Assembly (NCBI GenBank): GCA_963969595.1
Contig: OZ018408.1
Coordinates: forward strand, 33,790,108-33,854,107
Direction: 5' to 3'
Source: Neckera pumila
Lineage: Eukaryota > Streptophyta > Bryopsida > Hypnales > Neckeraceae
Length of the DNA: 64,000 nt
Shown piece by piece: positions 21,614 to 31,750 of the stretch (the first letter of the stretch is position 1; every line of letters starts with the position of its first letter). The notes under the pieces are model-generated. The model did no database searches, was not told the DNA's origin, and saw only the letters and a list, made by a program, of their open reading frames with translations. The translations under genes and the position numbers were made by a program.

Positions 21614-22348
21614 CTAATACATATTCAAATCATTCTGCAAACGTTCGTCATCTAGGTCCTCCATTTGCATTGCTATGTATTCCAAAAGATGTGGTTTTGC
21701 GTCATGTGGAATGATCACTGTCTTCTCTGTTTGTACACCATATATTGTAACGTTCGAACCTACAATGTGACCACTTCTCCCTCGACGAGCGACATCCATC
21801 CATGAATATATAGCGGCTTCTTTGTCAATCCAGGAAAAATTCTCACCAGATGGTTCCCACATTGATTCCAAGCAGTTTGTATACCTCACTCTGTTACTAC
21901 GTGCTTCTTCCTGTGCTCCAGATCCCATTGTAGGCCAATACCACAGGACCTTCATCTTCGAGGCCCTTCTTCCCTGACCAAATTCAAGCACCTTCCCTAA
22001 AAAAAAAGGTACCCCTTCTCTTACTTCCGTCCTCTCTACAGTGAGAGCTACATATTGGCCAACAACAACGTCATTCTCTGGATTGAATGGAGGGAAAGGA
22101 TCTTCATTTGCATCATCTGGGGTCTCTGGTACAACTTCATTTCTTCGGCCTCTAATCCTCCCTCCTGTCACTCTCCGTGATGCTTCCGGTGGAGGTCTAT
22201 CTTTGCGGGGTCCAAAATACCCCCTCCTCTCAGGATTTGGCATTGTCGCCATAATCAAGTCAACGGCTACACTATCGGTTCCGTTCCCATCCGTGCCGGC
22301 TACTGCGTTTAAACTCGTACCTCCTTCTTCGACATCCGGAACAATACA
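21614..22348 (-). CDS. C-terminal part of the DUF7869 protein (frame-shifted exon)
   Basis: The frame is open from 22348; the first ATG is near 22252. It encodes a basic Arg-rich linker, then a compact module (VVVGQYVAL, PFFLGKVLEF, MKVLWYWP) resembling the small barrel-like C-terminal module of DUF7869 proteins, and a short acidic tail. The preceding 779-codon frame stops at 22309 in a frame one base away. A 50-nt GT-AG interval (22352-22303) would join the two frames exactly (GAG, then GTA GCC GGC), but this is short for a plant intron. Otherwise it is a frameshift mutation. I read it as the same gene as 22309-24648, not a separate protein. Confidence 0.65.
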   Translation of the reverse strand, partial: CIVPDVEEGGTSLNAVAGTDGNGTDSVAVDLIMATMPNPERRGYFGPRKDRPPPEASRRVTGGRIRGRRNEVVPETPDDANEDPFPPFNPENDVVVGQYVALTVERTEVREGVPFFLGKVLEFGQGRRASKMKVLWYWPTMGSGAQEEARSNRVRYTNCLESMWEPSGENFSWIDKEAAIYSWMDVARRGRSGHIVGSNVTIYGVQTEKTVIIPHDAKPHLLEYIAMQMEDLDDERLQNDLNMY

Positions 22349-24648
22349 CTACCCTCGTTCTGGTTCAAGACGTTGCTGGGCCAAAACGGTAAATCATGGA
22401 AGCCTTCTCTGCTCCGTCCTGGGAAGTCCTCCAAATAGTCTTTGAATTCCTTTGTTTCGTCCATGACTTCCATGTCCCTCATCCGATTGTGGCCTCTCAA
22501 CACCATCTTCTCTTTATATGCTATGAACTCGTCCAGTGCTTTCAATTCTCTTTGATCAGCTGGGAACACCTCTGCGAGGTCAGGTTTCTCTGCTACGTTT
22601 GGTACTGAGTTCAAACACAAATGTCCTCCTGTTGGGCCCCACTCATCTGAGCAAAACTGTTTATGTTGCACACGGACCAACCCATTTTCCACGTAAAATC
22701 TCATATGGTGTGGAAATGTTATGCCTGTGAGTTGTTCCCCTCCTCGTAGCAAATGCGGTGTGATGAATGCTTTCCAATTTCGAATATGCTCAAGTTTGTG
22801 AGCACTCACAAAAGCCTCTGTGTACGACGTTCCTTTCTCCACCAGCTGTAACATCTCATCCAATGTATCTATGTCTTTCCTCTTTAGTACGTTGGATATC
22901 ACACTGAATCTCTGATCAATATCCTCATGCGTGTGGCCCACTATCAGAAAACAAAGATGCACTTCCTTGAAGAAACCAAGCCCAACCAGTGCAGCACACA
23001 TGGCGAACATGTAGATGTTCTTGTTCTCCCTCGTGGTGTTGTCCGCTTGAATCCTCAACGTTGGCGGCAATGATCCCTTGCGTCGCTTCACGTCGCATAT
23101 GACGTTCATCACTGATGTTATGACTTGATTGCTATCGTGCTTGTGGTGAGCATCTATCCACACGTCTGCATCCATGCCAATCCCATGTACAAGTACACCA
23201 CACAGATGAGTCTTCACAAATCGAGATTCAATATTCTTCACAGTCTGCCTCATCTTTGGTATCATGGTCGTATTTTGATCCATACCATCCACAATTAAAC
23301 ACATGAAAATGCCCGGAGTGATCATGGCAGACCTCTTGAACAACCAATAATCTCGCCTCTCTTCCATTTGATATCGGATGTGTAGCACATACAACTCTTT
23401 TATCTTCACCTTTGCTATTGCATTTGTTGTAGACTCCATCCCACACTTATATTCCCAACAGTGATAGCACTTTGAGAATCTAGAGAAAGGCGGTATTTGC
23501 ACGTGCGGGAATTCCGTGCGCCAAAGTCGACGGAAAGAACTCATTGACAATTCCGATCCATCCACTAATTTCTTCACTTCTTCATTCACGTACCGAAAAA
23601 CATCCAACTTTGTCGTATTCATGGGCAATAGAATCAATGGTAACACCGCATTGTCCATCTTCCTTCGTATCGAGCGATGTGGTTGTTGACATCCAGCTTC
23701 ATTCACAAAAATGTTGAGGCTTTCCCTAGTAGCTGACATTTTCGCACTTTCCCTTCTTTGGCATGTATTTCCATGAACGGCTGCCACTCTGCCGTATACA
23801 ATATGTGATGTCTTCAATTGCTTGAAACGCCTCTGGGAATAACCCAACGCTGCGGCATAGCATGCATTGCAAACCACCATGCCATCCAACTTTGTCACGT
23901 ACTTGTCTCTTGTTGACCCCTCTATGCGAGTGTAGAAAGCATTCAGCATTTGTAAAATCCACGTACTCCTTGCTTCGTACTTTTGACCCCAAGCCATATA
24001 CCGTTGATCCAAAATATATTTTGGATCCACATCTTGTAAGCAATTGCGTTTGCAAGCCCCTTTATCCTTTGCGAGCAAGACACTTTCAAGAGTAACTTTT
24101 ACACTAGCTGATTCCCCCCTCTCTCTTGGATTTCTCAACCTCGGCCTTCGATTTGCCATTGAATAATTCCTCCTTGGCGTATCTAGCGGGATCCCTTCCA
24201 CTCTGCTTCCATTAGGAGTACTTCCTCCAGATCCTTGCGTCGTATGAGAACTTCTTTCCGTTGTGCTCCTTTCACCATGACTTGGCGAAGTCATGTTAGA
24301 ATTGCTAGCATTCCCTTCTATGTCCTGAAAATCAAACTGTGGTGTCTGGACAGGAGGAAAGGAGAAATTCTGCGCCTCCCTCGAATTACTATTGTTTGTT
24401 CTCACTTCTGAAGGATGTGGCATGCGGACCAAAGATTGGCGCCATCGTATGACCTTCCCTATACAATCGCCTAGTAACTTCCCCACCACCTCACCAACCC
24501 ATTTGGTTCCATCTATTGCATGTGTAACACGAACCGCAACTTCAAAAGGACATAACTTCACTTGGTGAAGTTCCATACCACATGTAATACTCGTATCCAC
24601 TACACCAACACCGACAACGTTACCATTGTCCTCAATAAGTTGAACCAT
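22309..24648 (-). CDS. DUF7869 protein, candidate transposase of the 20.5-kb element
   Basis: A 779-codon frame. The N-terminal segment (VVGVGVVDTSITCG...WVGEVVGKLLGDCIGKVIRW) resembles small domains seen in plant CACTA-associated proteins (weak). A Cys-containing region follows (CYHCWEYKCG). The C-terminal half has the DUF7869 hallmarks: VDGMDQ (residues about 454-459), QADNTTRENKN and VGHTHEDIDQRFS. These three acidic blocks are spaced as in RNase H-fold DDE/D nucleases, so strand transfer is a reasonable inference, not shown. An in-frame extension upstream starts at a well-placed ATG (24819-24817) and is broken by one TGA at 24708-24706, 37 codons later. The gene is therefore probably damaged. 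Confidence 0.75.
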   Translation of the reverse strand: MVQLIEDNGNVVGVGVVDTSITCGMELHQVKLCPFEVAVRVTHAIDGTKWVGEVVGKLLGDCIGKVIRWRQSLVRMPHPSEVRTNNSNSREAQNFSFPPVQTPQFDFQDIEGNASNSNMTSPSHGERSTTERSSHTTQGSGGSTPNGSRVEGIPLDTPRRNYSMANRRPRLRNPRERGESASVKVTLESVLLAKDKGACKRNCLQDVDPKYILDQRYMAWGQKYEARSTWILQMLNAFYTRIEGSTRDKYVTKLDGMVVCNACYAAALGYSQRRFKQLKTSHIVYGRVAAVHGNTCQRRESAKMSATRESLNIFVNEAGCQQPHRSIRRKMDNAVLPLILLPMNTTKLDVFRYVNEEVKKLVDGSELSMSSFRRLWRTEFPHVQIPPFSRFSKCYHCWEYKCGMESTTNAIAKVKIKELYVLHIRYQMEERRDYWLFKRSAMITPGIFMCLIVDGMDQNTTMIPKMRQTVKNIESRFVKTHLCGVLVHGIGMDADVWIDAHHKHDSNQVITSVMNVICDVKRRKGSLPPTLRIQADNTTRENKNIYMFAMCAALVGLGFFKEVHLCFLIVGHTHEDIDQRFSVISNVLKRKDIDTLDEMLQLVEKGTSYTEAFVSAHKLEHIRNWKAFITPHLLRGGEQLTGITFPHHMRFYVENGLVRVQHKQFCSDEWGPTGGHLCLNSVPNVAEKPDLAEVFPADQRELKALDEFIAYKEKMVLRGHNRMRDMEVMDETKEFKDYLEDFPGRSREGFHDLPFWPSNVLNQNEGSVLFRMSKKEVRV

Positions 24649-24705
24649 CCCATTAGCAGACTGGGAGATTCCATTGGTAGGTTCATTTACTCCATCTTCA
24701 AAAAG

Positions 24706-24819
24706 TCAACCTCGTACCACACGCACGAGCCTTTCCCCCACGCTCTTTTGTTCTATTCCGACCACCGTACTGCCTATGACATGGAATGACACCGGACTTC
24801 CAAAAGCTTGTGTTGCCAT
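24706..24819 (-). pseudogene. N-terminal extension of the DUF7869 gene ended by TGA
   Basis: ATG at 24819 (G at -3 and G at +4) opens 37 codons in the same frame as the 779-codon frame. TGA at 24706-24708 follows, then 19 further open codons to the next ATG. This looks like the original start with one nonsense change. Translation could restart at 24648. Confidence 0.55.
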
Positions 24820-27361
24820 TTCATTTAATCAATTGTACGCAAAAATATTTCACTTGCTCATAAATAGTCCGCTTGTTTTGTCTTCGCGATCAATTGTGTA
24901 CACTGTATTTCCAAATGAATACAAGAAATTCAAAACATGCCTAGTATAACTTTCAAAAAAATAAAATACTTGCAACAACATCAATGAAGGAGTTCCTTTG
25001 ATACTAAAATTTAACAAGAACCATATGCTAATTCTTCTTCATAGCTTTGTATTTTCTATTTCATGAGTGTCATTTCCCGTAGATGTACAACATTTCATAT
25101 ATTCCTCCAACAATTTCAATCAACCTGAGAATTGAGTACTACACTTCTTACAAAACATGAAGGTCCTATTTCACAACACAAAATCCACCTCCATGGTAAT
25201 TGGATCATAAAATTTTGCAGTCCTACGAATTCTATAATTCAAGCTCTACTGACACGATAAACAAGGATAACATTTTGAAGTGCAACAATTTCTAGAAAGT
25301 CGTAGGGAGTTGTTCAAAATTAATTTGTATCATGCATACAACCTCATCCTCTGTTATATTGGGGATACAATTTTCAATTCTCAACTTCCATAGTTCATTT
25401 TAATCCCTACATATATCATGGGGCCTGTAAATAATCTACATGTGCTGTACTATATGTATTCAACATTACATCTTTCTATGAGTTCTTCCATTAAATACCG
25501 ATTACATTATGCATTTGAAATAGAAATTGTCCTTATTGTGCAACTCAAATAAAAATTGAAAGTACTGTTTTCCCTTATCAAAGGAATTTCTCCATGTGTT
25601 TAAAAAAAATAAATTGAAAACATGGTATTGGTAGAGATGAGAGCCACCCGCCATTTTCGATGAACACTGCATACGGTTCTTAGTTTTAGCATTAGAAATT
25701 CTTTTTGCCCTACTAAGTTTGATGTTCCTTCTATTAGGAGAGGAAGAGCACATCATGAAAACTGACATCACCTTCACTTTCATCAAACAATTTTTTTTTT
25801 ATTATTTATTCTATTCTTCAATGATTTTGTTCTTAATTTATTACTTCTCCACGAAGGTTGGCCACATAAAATTCTATCAGCATTATAAAATAGGCCCAGT
25901 ATCTTCTGAGCAGTACATAAAAATAAGAAATCCTTCACCAAATCAATAGTACCCAAAAGCTTTACCGCAACTGAAAGATTTTATTATCTACATTTATGTT
26001 AGTCATTAGCATTTTTGAAGAAAGAAATGACTGAAGAATTCAATTTTTGAGGCTTCTCCACCATTTGCATTGCATACAAAATAAACAAAACTCTTCATTT
26101 TCAATCCTTCAGAGATTGTTATATACAAATAATTTGAAGTTAGAAAAGAAAACTATACTATTAATAGCTCTAATATCGAATTAATACACAACAATCCCAA
26201 ATATGTGAGTCTCCCAATCATCAAATCTGTCCTTTTCTACAAAAGAACAGATATTTTTTTGAAACATGGCATTCATAAATGAATTCCAAAATTTAGAGTT
26301 AAAAAGATTCTGCAATTTCCTACACAGCAAGATTGTCCTTACCTTTCAAATCACTAGTTTCAATGCAATGAAGGAAAGTTTAATATATAGTCAAATATAT
26401 AATGAACTCTACAATAAACAATTACAAAATACATAAAATACTTTTCTTTTCTTAAATTCTTGGAGTGCCTTTGCAGTAACTTCTTGGACTTCAAATAGCA
26501 TTACCTTCGCTCTTGATCACCAACTGAACTATAAATTATATTCCCGTATGCATATATGTTTAACTATTCCTATAAATAGTTTACAATATTTAGTCCATTA
26601 ATTGAGATCAAAGAAGAGCGTTCTAAATCCAAAGAGTGAACCGTATGGATTATAAGACTCCAGCGGTTGTAAAGACTCATACTCTATAATGATTACTGTA
26701 CTATATGTTGCTTCCCTTGAAGAAGTTGGATACACAAAATAGAAGTGCATTCTTGGGTTGCTAAGGACAATATTGTTGTTTCTGCTTCATGTCTAATAAA
26801 CAAAATTTCAAAAAAACAAATAATTCGTTTGCACTAGAGCATAAAAAAGATACCACAAAAACTATTCGAATGTCTACAACTCCTCTTCAAATTGCTAATT
26901 CTTTGAAGATGCACCCATGAGAGATAGTAAAAAGTAATTGGGCTATAATAGTGCTCACTGTATTAATTCAACAAATTAATAAAAAAAAATCCATCTTATA
27001 CATTCTGTTCACCTTTTTCTTTTTATATGAACTTCTCAAACCTTGCAACTCGGAGTTTTAGTACTACATGGCCAAAATGGAATTAATGGAACGAAGAAAA
27101 TTCACAATTACATTTTCATGTTACAAAAATTTCAATTAGATCATTCTATTATTCCAAAACTTAAATTACTATATATTTTTCAATAAAAGAAAGAAAAATA
27201 AGACTTCAAATTCAACATCCTATGTAAAAGTTACTTGAAGGAGGCAAACAAAAAAATATGCAAGCCATGAAAGGTTCATACTCACAATTCAAAACACCAC
27301 GCAATAAAATGTACAAGCACAAACCTCCTAGAATTTAAAATGACACATTCTTTCTAGGTAC
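24820..27361. other. Gene-free AT-rich interior of the 20.5-kb element
   Basis: No frame with coding character, RNA gene or clear terminal repeat. It may include 5' untranslated sequence or introns of the leftward transcript. Confidence 0.45.
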
Positions 27362-27936
27362 CCCCTAAAGTCGTAAAGCCCTTTCTCTTTCAAAAATCAC
27401 TGAAAACTGCTCCTTTTTTTGCTTTCAACTTCAACATCATAAAAATATTTTTACTTTAACCTACCGACAGGATCTTGTACTAAACTTCTTACAAATCATG
27501 TGGTACAATTTCTGTGATGTTAGACTTTAAGGGTTGACAGATATCAGCATTCAAATTGAAAGAAAAAGTTATTTTCAAGAAGATGCTTTCATTGCCCTGA
27601 AAATAAGAAACTCTGTAACTTTCAAATCACTAATGAAAATGAAATGAATCAAAGCTTCCTCCTTAGACAAAATTATAATCTATTAGAAAAAAATAATGAA
27701 AAAATATTTTTAAATTTTTTCAGGATTTTTTTTGGTGCCTGGTTTCCCCCACTCTGAGGTTATTGTAGCATAACTTTTGTTCCTGAGCATTGATTGAAAT
27801 AAAGATTACATCCCTTGAAAGCTTATAAGTTTTCATACCTTGTGGGAAAGTTTAAAAAGTTTTACCAAAAATGAAGTTCATAGAAACCTGCCCAAGATCC
27901 ACTTTGTCCCCTATAGGGAGAATGGGACTTCTAGGA
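27362..27936. mobile_element. TTAA-family MITE, 575 bp, nested
   Basis: Its right end is followed by TTAA at 27937-27940. The ends CCCCTAAAGTCGTAAAG and ATGGGACTTCTAGGA match the 15626-16199 copy, and the length is the same within one base. The left TTAA is lost (GGTA), so this is an older copy. Confidence 0.65.
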
Positions 27937-28811
27937 TTAATTGAATTGTTATTTGTAATTGTGCTCAAATTCTTAATTCTTATTTGTAATTGTTTACCAG
28001 CCTTGCATTGTTGTGAAAGTCAAAACCCCTAAAGGGCCAATATGCATTTCTGGTCTACATACAAAATTTAAGAAGGTATGTGTACCTACAGATTTTCAAA
28101 TTGTAATCCCAAATTCTAATGAAAAAGTAGGGATGACGAGTATCTTTTATATGCACTACATTTGTTGACATTTGGAAATACAAGTAAAAAATTAATGCCT
28201 CATATGTTTTTTTTTATAAATAACTGGCTAAACTGGGTAGTCCGGACAGTTTTTAAAATATCACTTTTCCGAAAACTAATATCCACTTTTGGTCTTCAAG
28301 AGTTATAAACACCACAAATGTTTGAATCATTCCATTTTAATCAATCAATTTAAAGTCTTCAGGATTTCTCATCTGCGGACAATTATGAATTCTATATTTC
28401 TGAAATAAGCTTTCAAGCCCATTATCGTACATTTGTACTCAACTTACAATATTTTAAAAAACAATAAACTCATAGGATGAAGATTGTTTATTACAACATT
28501 GCATTTATTGGGATTGTTATTTTTCAATTCTATAATTAAACTCTTAATAATTCAGTATTTTGAATCAATCTCTACAACTACCTATTTCCTATATTTCTTG
28601 CAAATACGTTGTACTTGTACAATTCCAAATGATGTGAATTTTCAAAAAAATAGGGCCAACATGTATTGGAAAAATAATAATAGGCTCAAATTTTTTTCAT
28701 ATAAATGTGAGCTTGTTGAATTTTTGTTGCCCTATTTTTTGCCAGGCCCAAAAAAATTTGCTCAATCCTAAAGTTACATATAGCAAAGACAGTTTTTTCA
28801 ATGTAGTGGTA
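27937..28811. other. Gene-free AT-rich interior
   Basis: Nothing coding or structured is recognised between the two nested MITEs. Confidence 0.45.
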
Positions 28812-29094
28812 AAGTAGGATGCTCTAAAAGCGACCATTTAAGAGCTGCTCCGCATTATCTGTAGATTTGCATAAACAGAAATATTTTAAATTCATTTTCC
28901 AAATACAAAAAAATGGATGCAGAATGTAATATACGCGGTTTCATGTTTTATGTAAGCATTTTTTGAATTAGTTGAAGATTTCCTAAGATTTCTGTTGTAG
29001 GTATCTATTTGAGACCCTAGGTCTCAAAAAATGCGTCTACTTACAACTTCTAAAGAAATGAAGGACAATTATTGGCTCTTGCAATAAAGAATAC

Positions 29095-29125
<31 letters not shown>

Positions 29126-29224
29126 ATGACTACAGTGGTCAATTTTAAAACCAACTCATATCTATGAAGTACCATTTTATAGGATTCATTTCAAGAAACC
29201 AGTCGCTTTTCGAGGATCCTACCT
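28812..29224. mobile_element. TA-flanked MITE, family A copy 4, with a G21 tract
   Basis: The ends AAGTAGGATGCTCTAAAAG and GTCGCTTTTCGAGGATCCTACCT (fewer shared inner bases) are flanked by TA. Positions 29103-29123 are 21 consecutive G. The copy at 20072 has six G at the equivalent position. Confidence 0.75.
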
Positions 29225-30026
29225 TACTTGTTCAAAACATGACTGTCAAATGAGCGTTCTCATTTGAACATTAGTCAAAGTTTCATAGGAGTTAAAATTA
29301 TTTCAAAAATATGTTTTACCTTAAACTTGCTCAGTTCTATAGAATGAAGTTCACTCTTCCACAGCCCGAGAACCTTCCACAGAACGGAAAAGAACCAGAC
29401 CAGAGAACGCAAAAGAACCAGAGCAGAGAACGCAAAAGAACCAGAGCATCATTCGCGCAACAAAATCGCACAACTGCAAGTAGTGACGAAACCCTAATGC
29501 AAGCAACTGCACTTCTCCGAATCCAGAGTACCTGTTCACTAGGAAACGAAATGTACACAGACTGACTCTCTTTCGAGATTCCCGTACTTTGCGAAGAGAG
29601 ACCCGTGAGAGATAGGTTCGACAAGACATTTTCTTTTGAAATTCAAGTTCCACAGGCAGTCTAAAGAGATAGGTTGAAGGAAGACTTCGGAGTACTGATC
29701 ACAGACGTTTCGCAACTCAGTTTTTAGTTTTTAGTTTTTTCAATTTTGCGACAAGTCCACGCTCAGGTGAAACCTCATGGTCTTTCAACTGGATTGTACA
29801 TTACTTTTCTTCTTATACTCTAAATCCTATTCGCTTCTTCTGAAATCCTGTTTGACTAACGACCAATTCACAGAATTCGAGCCGCACCGTGAGTTTGTTG
29901 TTTGCGGAGAACGCGTGCAGCACAGACATTCAATCGGTGGAGCACAAGTCGGCAAAAGAGAAGGTGAGATTTCCAAATCCTATAAGTCTAAACCGAATTT
30001 GTGAGATTCTTTTTTTTTCTTCGGCA

Positions 30027-30068
30027 ATGAACAGTGAACCTCCGCGCGCACGGAGGTTCACTGTTCAT
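30027..30068. repeat. Palindrome 1 of a tandem pair
   Basis: ATGAACAGTGAACCTCCG and its exact complement enclose the six-base loop CGCGCA. It nearly duplicates 30092-30129. Confidence 0.95.
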
Positions 30069-30091
30069 GAACAAAAAAAAATTTCAAAAAT

Positions 30092-30129
30092 GAACAGTGA
30101 ACCTCCGCGCGCGCGGAGGTTCACTGTTC
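30092..30129. repeat. Palindrome 2 of a tandem pair, 38 bp perfect
   Basis: GAACAGTGAACCTCCGCGC is followed immediately by its full reverse complement. The unit has the same sequence as palindrome 1 apart from the centre. Confidence 0.95.
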
Positions 30130-31750
30130 CTCGAGAAGGGGGGCGCGAGAGTTTGTTCTGAAAGTTGAAAACAAAAAAGAAGAGTGAGTGTGAGTTCTAG
30201 GGTTACCTGCGCCGGAGGTCGACTTCTTCACCGCTGCTGTCACCCGTCGCCGCACGCCCGTCGCCCGTCGTCGCAGCTCTGGTTCGTCGCCGCAGTTGCG
30301 GTTGCATTTCTGAATCCGGCACTCTTAGGCGTCCTGTGAGATCGGGTGCTGTTCCGTCATTGTTGCCTTGCAGATGGACAAGGTGCCACCTTCACAAGAG
30401 AAACACAGTTTTTTTCAACTTTGCTCGTTTTGATCACATTGTTCTCTGAAAGCTTGTTATGTGAAGCTCATTGATCTGTAGAGTGAGAGAGGACAGATTA
30501 GAAGCTCGCAGGAAGAGCAAGAACGAGAGAAGGAATTTGGTGAGGTCAATTCAAAATTTTGGGTGTGTCAGGAAACAAGCACTCCGATACACTACGAAAT
30601 TTGAAATAACAGGGCACACAAGTAGGTAGACTGAGATCTCTTCAAATAATCACATTTGGCAATTGTCGATCACAGTGAGGTCGCTGGTAACTTAGTGACA
30701 GAGAAGGTAAGGTCAAAGAGTTTAGAAATCATCACCTGAAATTTCGAATTCAATGGTGAGATTTTTAGGTGGGGACGCTGAAGTGGAGGGCGCCGGAGCT
30801 TCTTCACTGCATTTGCGAAGCAGATCCGAGCTTCTTCTTCAAGCCGGCGGAAGTTTACAAGGGGTCGCAGAAGGGGTCGCAAATTCTGACGTGCTAAAAG
30901 TGTTCTACGAAGTTGGACAGTAGACCCATAGGTATGCTGATGTATTTACGAAACTAAATCTATGTGCACCAATTCTGCTTCGTAATCCCATTTCTTGAAT
31001 TCTTGAATATTCTATCAAAATGTGACTCCAGAAGACTTTTACGTCACCAACCTAAAACACTAATCTAAAACAATAATTCTAAGTGTCATGAGAAGACTGC
31101 GCATGCTAGTCCTTGCAATGTAAACCAGAAGGTGGGGAGGTACATGAGCCAAGACGTGGCTGACTAGATTTTTCAGGCAGGTGGGCCAGTTCTTCACGTT
31201 GGAGGATTTGGCGAGGAATTTGCAAGGGCCGAGTGTGTTTGTGCAAAACAAGTTGACAGCAGATTAAAAAAAAAACTGCTTGCGGAAGGTGCTGAGACTG
31301 TGGACGTTATTGGGAAGTTTGCAGGAATTGGGGTGCTACGGTGGAGGGTTTCCGTGTGACTGTCCTGGTCAGGAGCCACTCGCTACTGGGTCAGACCTTG
31401 GAATTTGTCAGTGAAAAAGAGAGGACGACTGTGCCCTATCTAGGATTAGGTAAGAAAAGATCTAAGTTCCCATTTCAGAGTCCGCTTCAATGGCACATTT
31501 TCACGAGAATTTGGAAGAGAACAGTACAGGATTCACGTCATTGGAAAGGCCCTGCTTACGTAGCCGCCACCTTTTAGACATCAATGAAATTGTTGTAGTA
31601 ATACGTTGCCAAAACAATGTATCCAAACTCGTAATTCTTCATCATTTGTTTGATGTTTGTCTTGGAAAACGGATTACAGGATATAACATTCCCTCTTACA
31701 GTACTTGTGGACAGATTTTTGGTGGATACAGGAGTTTCCATTCCGTGTAA

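Larger units (their letters stand above)
29339..31750. promoter_or_regulatory. GC-rich promoter-like island at the centre of the 20.5-kb element
   Basis: The base composition shifts sharply to mixed or GC-rich. A 24-bp unit (CAGAGAACGCAAAAGAACCA) is tandemly duplicated at about 29396-29444. Two palindromes lie at 30027-30129, and CG-rich UTR-like sequence with CCGTCGCCGC blocks at 30200-30330. Its position midway between two divergent genes suggests a bidirectional promoter with long 5' introns reaching ORFs that start 5-6 kb away. That link is inference; no intact ORF is supported here. Confidence 0.45.

Noticed and set aside
22309..22348. Programmed -1 frameshift at the DUF7869 junction
   Set aside because: A TTTAAAC string exists but is not in the phase required for the upstream frame; mutation or a very short intron is simpler.
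22041..22445. 134-codon plus-strand frame
   Set aside because: Antisense shadow of the DUF7869 gene.
31060..31580. Possible broken coding fragment in the GC-rich island
   Set aside because: Two frames give protein-like stretches but both are interrupted, and no family could be named; noted only as part of the island.
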